NCBI RefSeq assembly: GCF_921293095.1
Contig: NC_060246.1
Coordinates: 86,611,030 to 86,675,029, forward strand
Origin: Ischnura elegans
Taxonomy: Eukaryota; Arthropoda; Insecta; Odonata; Coenagrionidae
Direction: 5' to 3'
DNA: 64,000 nucleotides
Numbering within the stretch: position 1 is the stretch's first letter; every line of letters starts with the position of its first letter. Made by a program: the position numbers and the translations under genes. Below the pieces are notes generated by a model. That model was not told where the DNA came from and searched no databases. It saw only the letters and a list, made by a program, of their open reading frames with translations. This document shows, piece by piece, positions 13,311 to 26,189 of this stretch.

Positions 13311-14575
13311 TTATTTTAAGTGGTCTCATCCTATTGAACCACGCAATGGGGGCAACTCTTACATGATTTCCACTGGTAGATTCTGACCTCCTTTAACCTT
13401 GATGAATAGTCTCAAGGTTTAATGAACTGGAAACATTGTTTTCAATTTGTAGATGAAATTTTCTTTAATTTCAACGTAAAAGGTGCATTTATCATGGTTA
13501 ATAAAGGCCTACAATTGTAAAATTGTTTTCAATTTTGATTTTTATCCGCAAAACAGCATCTATTGATTGCCAAATACAACCTTAACGACTTAAGGTACTT
13601 TCTTTCATCACTTCAAGTGGGTTGGGTCAACTTAGAAGGAAAGTTGTCTTCGCTGTGTTTTCCTCAGTTTCAGAGCTCTTTTTGTAATTAAGTACCCCTA
13701 AACATTATTACGGATCATAGTACTCCATGGAAACCAACCTTAATTTGTAGAAAGCTTTAATAATAATTATTATTATTTATTACTAATTATTGAACATAAA
13801 TATCCATAAAAATAATAATAATGCATGAATCATGTTGTCAGTACAATCAACGCCTTGACGAATCGCTGACCGGACGCTCGCGAATTAGCAGCTAGGTCAG
13901 CGTCATGTTGCGTATAAGAGCAATCAATAAATACTGGGTTTAGTGGGGTTGGGTGCACAAGAATGGGGAGTACGCTTTATGGCCAGGTTAACTTTCCACG
14001 CATCTTACTGTGTCCCTGGGAACGTTATTCTCTCTATCAAATATAAATGTATCATTTACTCTTCAAAGTATGATAAAGAAAAACTATAAGGCTGTATTAA
14101 CTGAAACAAAAGCATTAAAAGATAATGGTGAGTTTTAAAGTGAACTATCAGCGACTATGTTCCTATGACTCTTAAATGGAATGTGACGTTAAACATTTTC
14201 CATTAATCCAATAATCCGATATGAGGAAAAAAATTATTTTATTGTATGAAAATTGATGAAATGAAATCAACGTAAAGTATTGTGATTTTTTATTTACATT
14301 TGCTAGATATGAAATTCAGTTTTGGCCAACATATGAAGCACCTAATCGGTTGAAAAGGAGTACTACTTTGTTTTTACTTCCCCAACCAAACCACGTATTA
14401 AAAGTGTGAAAATATTCATCTCCACCGACGACACATTAAACCATTATTTTCCAATATTTATGTTTAAGTAAATGTAGTGTCATTGTATGCCTAATATATT
14501 TTCCGAGTTTGGAGAGTAAATAGTCAATTTCAATTAAATAGACATGTAAGTGCAAAACCCATAAATACCCTGAGC
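13311..14575. other. Non-coding stretch with one retrotransposon 3' remnant
   Basis: The only recognised element is the RTE-like 3' end at 13722-13775. The rest is AT-rich, with an ATT-rich patch at 13760-13825 and no supported frame. Confidence 0.5.
13722..13775 (+). mobile_element. RTE-like 3'-end remnant
   Basis: The sequence TAGTACTCCATGGAAACCAA followed by CCTTAATTTGTAGAAAGC and an AAT-rich tail matches the 3' ends of the fragments at 13259, 25833 and 27408. Nothing recognisable as coding precedes it, so it is a very short truncated insertion. Confidence 0.55.
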
Positions 14576-14800
14576 ATTCTACATCTACATCTACATAATA
14601 CCCCGCAAGCCGCCTAAAAGGCGTGTGGCAGGGGGTGTTAGGACACCAGCCGTTTACAGCTATTAAAAAAAAAGAAGTGCTCTAACGAGGACAAGCGTTT
14701 ATTAAAGTCCTTTATTGTTCGGGGGAAAAACGACTAGAGTAGATAGACTAGATAGAAATTCTAGAAAGACTCAAGAAGTTGAGGTTTAAGTTTCATATCC
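14576..14800 (-). mobile_element. 3' end of a CR1/jockey-like LINE (minus strand)
   Basis: The stretch opens with ACATCTACATCTACA followed by CCCCGCAAGCCGCC and GTGTGGCAGGGGGTG. The same arrangement ends the better-preserved LINE at 44291, whose 3' tail is a TGTAGA microsatellite on the minus strand. Similarity fades by about 14800, including a shared AGATAGAAATTC-like patch. It is a short 5'-truncated copy without coding sequence. Confidence 0.7.
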
Positions 14801-15360
14801 AATGAAATAATAATGTTTTATGCGTTTTTTTTTATGAAATTTAAAAACATTTTCCTCCAATCTTCTGCTCGCATTAATCCCCTTGTCATTGGTACCGTTT
14901 CTTTTTCACTTTTCGATGGACTAAGATCAAGGAGTAATTCCAATAATTCAGTCTCTGTTCAGTGCTCTTCAGTAATCAGTTCTTTGTTAAAGCATTAAAT
15001 GAAAATGTATGGGTTCCACTCGTGATGACTATCGAATTCTCTTGTATTTAGGTGGAGATATCATTGATTTTTACTTTTTTTGACCTCATTCATCCTACTC
15101 CTTTATCCATCATACGAGAATACTGGTCTTTGAGACGAAATAATTTACAGGATAGAAGCGCTTTTTGGAGCCATCTCTGAACTATTTTGTTTTTCTTGCG
15201 AGAGTCTCACAAGACTATCATGTGACTCATACATCAATATTCACGGAAGTGATTTAATTATCTGCGTACATTATTCTGGAAGTTAGAAATAGAATCGGGG
15301 ATAGAAAACGTGCCCCGAATGGCGTTTTAAAGTTTATTGTGAACGAACAAAGAAATTACT
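14801..15360. other. Non-coding, no feature seen
   Basis: It holds one 61-codon frame at 14813-14998 without recognisable features and is otherwise AT-rich. Confidence 0.45.
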
Positions 15361-15565
15361 GTGCATAAACGTTTCTCGGGATTTCCACCGGTTAATGTTC
15401 TCCATGTCTCCCGATGTTTCGAGCAGCGACTTGCTGTTCATCCTCAGGGGATCATCTAAATGAATTCAGAAGATCCCCTGAGGATGAACAGCAAATCGCT
15501 GCTCGAAACGTTGGGAAACATGGAATACATTAATCGGTGAAAAACCCGAGAAACCTTTCTGCACC
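15361..15565. repeat. ~205-bp foldback (long inverted repeat with a short spacer)
   Basis: The left arm (15361-15452) contains GTTTCGAGCAGCGACTTGCT and TTCATCCTCAGGGGATC. The right arm (about 15467-15565) carries the reverse complement with scattered mismatches: GATCCCCTGAGGATGAA, then AGCAAATCGCTGCTCGAAAC. The outer ends GTGCATAAACGTTTCTCGGG and CCCGAGAAACCTTTCTGCAC also pair. The spacer is about 14 bases. The shape fits a foldback-type MITE or a retrotransposon piece duplicated head to head. No target duplication was found. Confidence 0.8.
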
Positions 15566-16155
15566 TAATACGATGCTAATATTGTGAATGTGTCAGCACT
15601 TTTTCAATGGCTTCCTTCGGTATAATTTCAACCTCTCCGGAAAACTGTAAATCAATAAAAACCATTAGTTACCAGTTATTTGTCGACAAATTTGTGAACT
15701 TCAGAATCGGAATTTTTAAATTTAAGTTATACCATTTTATCATTTAAATTGTTGATTTTATTCTGTATAATTTTCGTGCAAGTTGCATTGCAGGTGACTC
15801 CTTAAAATTCATCACCGAGGCTAATCCCAGTATGCTTTCACTAATAAATACAGCTTAATTAGAATCGAGAGCAGTAAATTTTATTTTAGGAACACTAATA
15901 CTATGGCAGATCTTTTGCTTGCTATGTTTCCGTAATTAAAGCATTTCACTTCGATGAGATTAGAGTATAATTTTAGAGTCACCCTTGGAGTCTAACATGC
16001 TGCAATGAATTACATTAGCACGTCTCTAAAACAATTAATGAGGGTGCCGTTGTAGTTTCTGATGATTTTGGATTTAACTAATGGTATAAAATTGGATATT
16101 AAATACTGTTAGTTCCTGACTGGATAGTTAGAACATATTTATGTTTACTTGTGCG
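15566..16155. other. Non-coding, no feature seen
   Basis: This AT-rich stretch has no supported frame and no repeat recognised elsewhere in the window. Confidence 0.45.
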
Positions 16156-16274
16156 CAGTGGTGAATCCAGGCTAGGAACAAGGGGGGGCTTAGTAGGGGG
16201 TACCTTCCAGCAGTAGTGGGGGTACAAACAAAATCCCCATTCAGTGAGAATTTGATAACCAAGAGCCGCCACTG
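16156..16274. mobile_element. 119-bp hAT-type MITE with CAGTGG termini
   Basis: The ends are CAGTGGTGAATCCAGG and AGCCGCCACTG, an imperfect inverted repeat of the CAGTGGCGGAT type. The flanking octamers CTTGTGCG and CTTGTTAG agree at 6 of 8. Internal text such as TTCCAGCAGTAGTGGGGG recurs in the copy at 34774. Confidence 0.6.
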
Positions 16275-18567
16275 CTTGTTAGCGATGAATTCTCTAAAAA
16301 CGTTTCAACGTAAAAAAAACTCTATTTACGATGAAATATTCTTGAATTTTTATGTACAGTCATAAGAAGCCTCTGGTATCCCACATAAATTATCAATGAT
16401 ATTTTACAATATTAATTATCATACACGGTGGAAATTACGTCAGCTTTGTGTTAATATTTATTCATTCAATTTGTTTATATATTTATGAAATGATTTTTAA
16501 ATTTTCTTTCGCACTTTTTTAATCTTTCCATGTATTTTAATGAGGCATGAGGCCAATTATAATGACATGATATTTTAGGAGAATGAAAGTTCAATATTCT
16601 CTGCAAAGAGATACTCGTTAGTATTTTTTAATACTTTCATCATGAACTCAATTGCGGCGTTAATAAATTATGAGTTTTCACCTTAAGTAATGAAAAAATT
16701 GTCACTGATCATGGCTTCGTGTCCTCTTTTATTTAGCCCTTGAGGATATTCCCGAAAATTTTAGATAAGTACCTAGAATGTAGATAGTTAACAGAAAAAA
16801 GCTACTTGAATTTTTTCTGCTAAATTAGTGTTTAGAATATTTTATTGATTGGAATGAGACCTAAAATATATCAAAAGTCATTACCTGCTGAAAGATAAGG
16901 TAAAAGGTTTTTTATTTCCAGTCACGATGTTTGATTGCTCTGTTGCAGGATTGCTAACCTATAGAAGTTCATTCATTAGATTATTGAAAAGCCTACGCTG
17001 AAGTGCATCACATTTGCTTAGGAATAACCGAAGAAAAGCAGGATTAATTCGAAAGATTCCAAAATATAACCATAAAACGTTATTAAAAAACCTCTGAAAG
17101 GCCTAAGAACGGTAAAGTTAATGTAAGGTCACTTTTAGGAAATATGAGACCACGAGCACACCTCACTCTACAGTCATGAGCTCTCCCAGCTTCGCCCTAG
17201 CAGACTTATCATCTTTTTCATCACGAATCGTTCCTTGTGAGGGAGTGATGGAAGGTCGAGCTCATCGCGTTCTGTGGATTGGGATTATTTCGTTGTTAAA
17301 TGGTGGCAAGAAGAATGTGGGGAGATTAAGGAGATTGCCTCTCGTTTATCCCTTCCTCCGCAGCCTGCCTCGATAGGAACGACCACTGTCCCTCACAACA
17401 CTTGGGAAAGCTGTAATAAAGTAATTCTTGATAATAGTTAGACAGTGTGCATGTAATCTGCAAAAAATACTCAGGAGCTTAGTGGAATTTGTCCTTGTGT
17501 CCCAACAGTATTCCAGGATCCGTCTTCTTCGTCCAAAAATTTTCATTCCATCCGATACGCTGTTTTATTGGGATTACCGTCTTCTTCTTATGTGTCGTGT
17601 GTCGTAGTTTTCCCGTGGGTATTGTAATATTTTTAATACTGGTAGTAGTATACAGTAGCCGTAATTAAATTGGCACAATTAAGGATACAGAGAACATTTG
17701 AAAAAATATAGTGTAATCTGAGAGTTCATATGAGTGCAGTAATAATTCACCAATGTTTATACCAATGAACACCTTAACAGGGAGTACACAGACATCGAAT
17801 ATGAACGGAAAATAAAATGCATATGAGAAATAATATTCATAAAGTAAAGCAATTAGCTTACAAATGTATGATTAAATAAAACATTTCTATTCTTTATTTT
17901 GATGAAGAGAAAAATAAAAGAAATGATCATTCCGTTGTTTGGGATACATTTAAGTCGGGTTTCCTACCCATTATCGTAAAAAGGTCACACGCGCGCAACT
18001 CTTCCTCATTTTCTACTTGATCCAATTAAAGTAGACATGATTTAATCACAGATGTTCCTTATTTAGTTCCTGATCAAATCTGATCAAATTGGATCAGACC
18101 TGTTTTAATTAGATCAAACTCAATTCAATTCTTGATCGGACTTGAGCCAGTTGGATAAAACATTTATGTATAATTGTATTTACCTATTCGTTATTATTTT
18201 GATTTTCATACATCGTTATGGGTGAACTAATACGATAAAATAATATATTCCTCCGTTAACAATTCCTGATTGAATGCATTTCTGCGCATGATATCACAAT
18301 TTAGTTTCATTACTTACAATTGTTAAACTTTGCATGAATCTGGATTTCCTTGGATGATAAAAATTTGAAATCCACATCAATGATTGATTTAGTGAAATTA
18401 ATTCGAATAAAAACTTTTTATCATTACCTCTATTCAATAAAAAAGTAGACAATTCTGATTTAAAAATGTGGGCAGAGGTTATTTCGCTCTTCTTGCCAAG
18501 AAATATTGAACAAGTTAGACTAATGATCAAAATGGAGCAGTAAATTTATACTTGGTAGCTTTATTTC

Positions 18568-18618
18568 CATCTTTGGTTTATCTTCATCTTTGGTTTATCT
18601 CCATCTTTGGTTTATCCC
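18568..18618 (+). repeat. Tandem repeat, 3 x 17 bp
   Basis: Three consecutive units read CATCTTTGGTTTATC followed by TT, TC or CC, with an exact 17-base period. Confidence 0.9.
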
Positions 18619-21600
18619 CTTTTCGTTACAGAGTATTTTAAGTACCTCCACAGGTCAACTGCTTGGTGAACTCTCAATATCCCGGAGCCTATCTCTATCT
18701 GCTCATTCATGTATATACAAAGCGGAAAGATTCACGCTGGGTTGTAATGAAGATGTTTTTCGGCTGGTGGAATCTTTTTTGGTGGTACTATCCCTAACGA
18801 CGTTAAGATCCAGCCTCGGCATTTTCGTTGATATTCTCGAGGAAGCGAAGCGCAGAAGCGACAGGAAACTCAATTTGCGACAGGAAGAGGAACATGGGAT
18901 GATGAATACGGAAAGAGACTTTTTGCACGTGGGTAGTACTAGTCTAAAAATATATCTTAGCCACAGGCGCTGAAAGAGAATCTAAATTTTTATTGTACTC
19001 CGCGAACCATCAAATGATGAACATGCTGGGCATCAGCAAACATCTTTCATAAGCTTCGAAGAATTATTACGGCAAGAAAAATATGATGATTCGGCGTTCC
19101 TTGAATGCAGTATCATATTCAACCCATAGGAGTGCTCCATCAACTTTCAAGCCAGTTAAAATTCGGTGATAATTTTAACATTAAAAGTCGGAAAAATTTC
19201 ATCAAGTGTGTCCTTTTACACCCGAAAATATATTTAGTTCATCTTGCCACCTAATTAAAGTTAATAAACCCGTTTATCGTGACTTTCCTGATGGTACTGA
19301 TGGTTTTGGAGGGGCCAAAGAATTTTGTTACACGTGCGTCCACGTAAAGAATAGCGCAGCCATAAACTACCAAAATTCTTGGAACAACATATCGTTACAC
19401 AATTTGTCCCCGGCTTTTTTAGATACGTAGGTCTCTAATATAATTTAGTTTGATATAGAGTGGTGAAGTTGCAAAACTTGCAATTTAAGTTGAATAATGA
19501 GCCAACAATTTTTGTTCGGATTAACTTTGGTGAAAATTGATGGCTGATATATCATACTGAGGAAGCTCTATCAATGCTTCTGTGCCAGGTGAATCAACTA
19601 AAAAAATTCGGTTTGATTATTTTTCCACTTTTCGCGTCAAATCTAGCCATGTCCTAAGCATATAGTTGACTCCACGAAGAGACTAAGGAACGATGAATAT
19701 TCTTGTAAAATAAAATCCACTATTTATGTTCCACACTAGTAATTTATTTCCGACAATATTTTATTTCGACAGTCATAATATTATTAAGCTTATCTTGATG
19801 TCCTTGAATTCTATATTCTAGATATTGAATCTTAATCAATAATTAGTTCAATGAATATAATGGTAGACCTTGATAATGACATAGTTGTCTACATAATGGT
19901 CGGAAATAAATTATTAGTGTGGAACGCACAAAGCCAATTTTATTTTCCAATGTCGTGGTTCCACAAAGTGAAGCCTAAAACGTTGCACATGAGAATTACT
20001 TTCAAAATAGACGTCGTCATCAGAGACTTGAAGATTTGGATATGATTCAGTTTCACGATTTATTTTTTATATTCTTTTCAAGCAATAGGTTAGAATATAA
20101 AAGTGGGCATAGTACCAAATCAACTACTGCAAAGTTAAGTAAGCAAAAGTTAAGAATGAGGGTTGGAGGGGATTGGATTGTAGTACTTACTAAGAGGAGG
20201 GAGAATATTCAAAATCGCGCTGAAGGGATTGATCATATTTCGCAAAGAGTAAGATAACGGTCATCACGTAGGGAATGGAGAATGGTTTTTGCTAAATTAA
20301 GGTCAACTGAATGATAAAATCCTAAGCAGTAATTTTTGCAATAGACATTGCTTGTCCCGTGTAAGCCCAAGTTTTGAGTCTTTCACTCATATTTACTCAT
20401 TTAGAATATTTTCTACCTGCTAATATGCATAATCCTCATAATGAATTAATGTCATACAAACTTAAAATAAAAAGGTGTGTCAAGGACGTTAGTGCAGCAT
20501 CACCTAGTTTTTATTTTTAATGTCAACGCTTGCACAGTTTTGAGGTTAGAACATGTAAGGTGAGCTCTACGACCTCAATGGTGGAACAGAAAATTGGTCT
20601 GCAATGGTCGGACCATTAGGGATCACGTCTGAGGTATGAAACAAATTACTGTGTTGGTTCACTGGATCGGGAGAATTCCCAGCAGTGACCAAGCCCAACT
20701 TCTCAAATGCAAACCCTTAACAAGCACTCGCTCAACTCGAATTGGCATTGCCTAAGACTGCCTTGGTTGAGATTTCACTCACTCACTCACAAACACACGT
20801 TCGTACAACGCTCACTCTGGGAGAGCTCGACTCCGGAAGAAAATTTTCTAACTCGAGAGAGGATACGGTAGCCTGGACGTGATAAGTGGGCCGGATTCGA
20901 AATCAAAGATTTCCATCTCAGCACAATTGATTGTCGGTTCTTCGCATCATCAAAATATTGAGTGGCAATCAAAAGCAAACACCGCTATGAATATAGAAGG
21001 AAGGGTGAAGGGTTGTTAACGTTTGAAGATCGGTTGTTTTGTTGCCATTTACGTAATGTCATTGTTAACTGCGTTGAAGACTTTGTCTAGGTCTGTTTTT
21101 AATGCGGAATAGAAGATAAGTTTGATGTATTTTTTGGATTGGACTTTCTTGTGAGTAGTTGAAATGCTATTAAACTGTTTCAATTCATGTTTATTTCTGA
21201 ATTTGTTCCTTTGATTAAGCTTGAAACCCATTCCGTTTGGTGATATCTTTAATGAAGGTCAATTTTTTATCAGATTCTGAGGAAGGCTAAAGAACCTATT
21301 GTAACAGAATGTAAATCAGCAAATTTATGTCTTGGGTGTACAAATAAGTGGTAGTGCATGTAGTTGGTTGTTTTGTGGGTTACCGATGTGTATTGAATTA
21401 TATTCTGTTTTCTGATCGTGTAAAATAAGGGAATGGAATTACGAATAAAGATTTTTTTTCAAATCTCTGAAGGCCTTTTCAAAATTTATGATGCCGACGT
21501 TAATTATGAAAGGTGAAAGTCAATTTCGGATTATTTTGCCGAAATCCCGTTGGTAATTGTTCCATTTTAAAGTAAAATAATTTTAGTTCAGAATAAATTT

Positions 21601-24016
21601 GTCAGAAGTATGTACTCACATACAGTGCTAAAACCAATTTACAGCGACTGTAGCTATGTTTTAAATGACTATATGGTAATTTCAATGGAGATACTTGGTA
21701 ATTAATTTGTTACACCGAAAGAAAGTAATTTCATCTGCGGAAAACACATAGTTTATTTATTTAGTCAATGTTGTTTTTGATGGAGTGCGGAATCTGAAAA
21801 TTCAATTTTTTAACTGTGTAACAAGCCACTTCTATAAGAGGTATGTAGGGAAGTCAATACTGGACACAATGGGCCTCATGTGGCGATTGATCTTGTGTAT
21901 TTTAGGTAGGAAAGATAATCTAGGGAAAACAGGGTTGGAAACTTTAAGTTTTACGTGTGCGCTTTTATCAATATGTGCTTCATAGTTTTAAGGCTTTGGT
22001 GGGCGGCGATTCCTGGATATGGTGTGTACTAAGGCGTGAGGTTGTATTCAAGACCATATGAATGGGTGAAGGATATAAGGAAAGCAGTTAAAAGTAAAAA
22101 AAATATGTTAGGGTTCCTGGACTAATAGACCTTAAGCTGAACTGAAGAAATAATTACACGTGGATGTATGGGTATAGGTAGGTTTGAAGTGGAAAATTTG
22201 ATCCATTTTAGTGCCAATCTTTTATTATTCTGGTTATATATTACTGGAATTATTTTCTTTACTACTGATTTTATACTCAGTAAATGTAAAATACTCTTTA
22301 TCATTGCTTAAAATGCCTTCAGGAACTAAAAGGGAGCATATGTTCTAGAACTTTGACATGCCTTGCTCACCTTGTTATGTTGAACCTCTTTCGAAAAGTT
22401 TAATGTTTTTGAACCAGAATATTCATTTTACCCCATTACATGCATCTCCACCCATTTCTCCTTCCATCAAGATTTTACGTTCGAGCTTGCCACCCGAGTC
22501 TATTTTGCCACTGAGTGTAAAGTCCTCGGAATTTCATGCAAAAGCTTTGGGTAATAATCTCACCAGAGAGTAGGTACTTTTATCCCTTGGAGTGGAATAG
22601 TGAGTGTATACGTTACCATCACCTGCATATCCTCCGATTGGTATCACGAAACATAGGTAGGCATTTGCTTTAGAAGAGTTGGAAGAAGAATTTTATTAAA
22701 GTTTTTTTAGGCTCAGACAATGAATTTAGGTAGTTTTGCCTGGTCAGTATATAACCCCCACAAAAGTTTTTTTTAGAAATTTGATGAAGATGGTACTCTG
22801 ACGTGAATTGACACCTGTGCGGTTCCACAGTCAATGGCTCTGTATATGGGAAACTTTTGGTAGTTCAAGGAGGTTGAGTCGTAAACGGAATGATGGAAAC
22901 GCTCGTTAAAAAGTAATAGCCTGCATGTGAAATACAGATACGAATGGCATTGGCGAGGCTCTTTTGGTCGCGAATCGTCGACTCTCGGTCAATTAAAGGC
23001 TGAAATCACCGTGTAACCGACTTTTATGGTCTCCATCGACGCAAAAATACAACATTTTGCATGCTACAGAGAGGGTTTCTACATCTCGAATTGAAGTACC
23101 GTCTTCCCATTTTTGACATAGCTAAGTAATGAAGGAATATACAAAACGGCCTTCCCCAGCCTCTTTGCTTCTTTTACGATATCCACATAACGCTTGGGTT
23201 CAGAACTGAGTCCTTATGATATCTTTTTTCTTAATAATAAGATCACTAAGTGTGTATTATTGCTCCTTTTTAGGCCTACCACAAACTAAGATTAAAGTTA
23301 ATCTGAGGTTAATATAATTTTTACATTTTTATGTCCTACAATTTTACTTCATTTTCTGGTCTAACCAAAACTCTGAATGACGTATTTTCATGAGCAGACG
23401 TCAATCTTAAGTCAACATAATATAAAAATAATAGCTCATATTAGGTTAAAATCATCCAAATTTGGATTTATTTACACTGCCGCCGCTACGCCGGAAACAC
23501 TCTCTATGTTATGCATTCATTAAGGTTTCAGTGGGTGAAAGGTATTGATCGGTAATCAGTCGCAATTTTAAAGAATAAGTCACATGTTTTAAAAGAAAAT
23601 GCATTAGCAGCTTGTTTTTCGAGCTTAGTTTTGAGGTTAGATAGCTTTAATAAGCCTGTAGGAGCGGTGAGAATGAACTCATGGTTTATTGTCTGTGAAA
23701 TACTTGTTCCAAGTTTCTCTTCACCCGTAAAACTTTTGAGGTAAGTTTTTAAGTTTAATTTAACCACCTACTCCACCAAGCTATTTCTTAGTGCTATAAA
23801 AGTTATTGTTAAGCATAAAACATGCTACAATCTGGTGTAATTAAGTAATCTAGTAGCTGGAAAATGTTGCATAGTTTTATTTTCATAGTTCAATATGCCT
23901 ATGTAGGTAATGTGGAAGCACTACACTGGGGTAAATGTGGAAACGTTTCCACATTTCCCTCACCTAAATGTGCTCTGTCTACTACGTCACCTTTTCCCCA
24001 GTTTAAGAAGCCGATG

Positions 24017-24163
24017 AAGATTATTGGCCCCAAGCCCAAGTGTAAACGGGAAAATTGGGATTTCCAATCTATGATAAAAGCGATTGTTTCCGTAAGAGAA
24101 AAGAAGAACATTTTGTGCGCCAGTTGTGGAAATGAGAACTACATTTGTGACTTTTTCAAGTGA
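24017..24163 (+). pseudogene. Possible remnant of a pipsqueak/CENP-B-type HTH from a pogo-like transposase
   Basis: The frame gives PKPKCKRENWDFQSMIKAIV then SVREKKNILCASCGNENYIC and DFFK. The spacing of NW, the M..AI..VR.KK helix and the later hydrophobic/FxK positions resembles the psq-type HTH at the N-terminus of pogo/Tigger/jerky transposases, though the usual recognition-helix residues are not clear. The frame ends right after, with no DDE domain seen. A chance resemblance is possible. Confidence 0.25.
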
Positions 24164-24779
24164 AAATTTTATTGAAAATTGCTTTTTTTGTCTTTGCGTT
24201 GCTGTTTCAATGAATAGCATGTAGATGATCTGATATTTCACTTTGCTATAGCATTATAGCCGGAATAAATACGTTTCCATATTACCAGCACATTTTGAAA
24301 ATCTAATCTAAATTGTCAATTTAAAGATTACTATTATTTTTACGAATTAAACGATAAATTTAGCATAAAATCAAAAGCGTTTATAAAGGATAGTATATTT
24401 GTGAGTTTTTCGTGACTTTAGAAAAATTTCATTAGAAAACAAGCTATTAATAAAATAATTTCAAACAGGGTTTCCACTTTTGCACCACTCCCTCTTAAAT
24501 TCTTAAATGAGTTCCACAGTTGCTAAATAAAATTTAGTGCTTTTTTTAGGTTTTGATTTCATATTTGAGTTGTTTTTTATTACCAAAATGGCATGAAAAA
24601 ACTTTATTTATAAATTTATGAAAGAGTCCATAAGGAAATTCTAGTCATGGATTCAGTGAAATCAACCCAATAGCCGATTACGAAACATAAGTTGCAAAAA
24701 AGAAGTTTTAACATAAAAAAGCGTGCTACGAATCGATAGATACAAATCAATGCATGAGCCAATAGGAGGATCGTGATGG

Positions 24780-25885
24780 AAGAATTCAAAGACAGCTAGT
24801 GAACAGTTTGAATTGTAGTGTAGCTCTTTACGGTGCGGAAACATGGACACTTAGGATGAGGGCGAGAGAAGACTGGAGGCGTTTGAAATGTGGGTGTATA
24901 TTATATAGAACGTAGAAGGATAGGAAGGATTTAGACGGATAGGAAGAGGAACGAAGAAGTGATTTGATTTGACTTATTTCTTTTACCTGGCCCAGATGAG
25001 GCCACAATCCGGCCCCCTCTTCCACTGGACCAGGGCTCTCTTTACAAGGTTGTAAATACGGAAATGAAGGAAATCAGTCATCAGTAAAAAATTAATATGA
25101 TGGTAGATGATTATATTATTATGCCGCTAGGCCACATTTTATTTTTTGCCAGCTGTCTAATCATCTTCGTCCTTGAAGTCGCGTCTCTGGTCATCCGACA
25201 GGGCGTAAAATGAGAGGGCAAAGGTGCATGTAAATGATCCCGCCATACGCGAAGACCTATGGATTGGGACCAGAAATTTGTTTCCTCCATGTCGCGTGTT
25301 CCACACGTGGATATCGCTGAGCAGAGCCATGCTGTTGTGGATGGGGGATGGAACACGGAGCTTCCAAATTTTCCACCCGGTTTGCAGCATTGCGAGTGTT
25401 CGACGCTCCTTGATTTTCAACCACCCTTCACGAGCATAAATTGGGGGTCAGATGGTCCCAGGCGCCCGGGCGGAAGGCGTACCGCATGCAGGCGTTTTGC
25501 ATCACTTGAATCGCCTGTAGCTCTCTCCCACTGAGGTCCGAACAGGCTACTAAGCAATAGTCAATAATGGGCTGTAGTAGGGACTTCACAAGGAGGAAGT
25601 TCTGGGCATCGTGGGTAAGGAGAGGCAGCTTATTAAAAGAGATGTGGAGAAGACAGAAGGTTTAGATGGAGCTGGCGCGGAGGGAATTTCAAAATAGTTT
25701 TAGAGGGAAGACTGTAAGGTAAAAGACTGTGGAGATGGAGGAGGATTCATCGATAGCGTAAACCAGAGTAGGTCTTATTGTGATTGAAGAGAGAAATACA
25801 TGAAAGAAGAGGCTGCCAAAATTCTCCGTAATTACTCCATGGAAACCTATCTTAATCGGTAGAATACTTTTATAATAATCTTTTA
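24780..25885 (+). mobile_element. Decayed RTE-like retrotransposon interrupted by a second, opposite-strand LINE fragment
   Basis: The first part (about 24780-24959) encodes ALYGAETWTLRMR and, in a shifted frame, RLEAFEMWVY, motifs typical of the region after the reverse transcriptase palm in RTE-like proteins. The second part (about 25620-25885) has RQKV-MEL, then FIDSVNQSRSYC and a 3' end with CTCCATGGAAACCTATCTTA and an AATAATC tail. The fragment at 24960-25619 separates them and is in reverse orientation. Several stops and shifts show it is dead. Confidence 0.6.
24960..25619 (-). mobile_element. Nested non-LTR retrotransposon fragment (minus strand, 3' part)
   Basis: On the minus strand, 25618 to about 25440 translates as LLTHDAQNFLLVKSLLQPII then DYCLVACSDLSGRELQAIQV and MQNACMRYAF, matching the conserved thumb-side block of many arthropod LINE reverse transcriptases (hLLhxSLLxPhLDY...LxxLQxxxNxCxRxhF). 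A frameshift leads to LKIKERRTLAML. The 3' flank ends at TCAAATCAAATCA near 24960, a plausible short tandem tail. The 5' side is truncated at the host element. Confidence 0.6.
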
Positions 25886-26189
25886 ATGAATTTTGATTCA
25901 TCCAAAACAGAGCCGCTCTTTTAGAAGATTTTATTTAGCTCCGCATTTGTTTGCTCACCTTATAGTATAGTACTCCTTTTCATACTCCTTCAAATTTCTT
26001 CTTCATTTCTCCTTCAAATTTCTTTTTCTAAACCCTAAAAATCCTTGCACGTAGCATCTGTTTGGCGACCTTAACAGGAAAAAAAGTTTTTTCTTCATTC
26101 CGCATTAGGGTTTTTGATTTGAGTGTAACGAGGAAACGACGTAGAGCTTCGAGCCGTAAGCTCGTAGCACGTCCGGGCGATTAGTTTAA
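25886..26189. other. Non-coding, no feature seen
   Basis: It is AT-rich, with a duplicated CTCCTTCAAATTTCTT phrase near 25987-26026 and no frame worth reporting. Confidence 0.4.

Larger units (their letters stand above)
16275..24779. other. Long non-coding stretch with few recognisable features
   Basis: Open frames here (17176-17376, 18590-18973, 19851-20045, 20036-20257, 21785-21985 and others) lack domains and convincing splice signals. Noted items are a 3 x 17-bp tandem repeat at 18568, clustered GATCAAA words at 18070-18140, a possible transposase HTH remnant at 24017-24163 and a 24-bp palindrome at 23933. The stretch 20540-20990 is less AT-rich, but I cannot name it. Confidence 0.45.

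Noticed and set aside
20860..20980. GGATTCGAAATC as a B box of a SINE
   Set aside because: No A box lies at the right distance on either strand.
21049..21480. Possible Penelope-like or other retroelement relic on the minus strand
   Set aside because: The translation has suggestive Lys/Asn-rich segments but no diagnostic reverse transcriptase or GIY-YIG motif.
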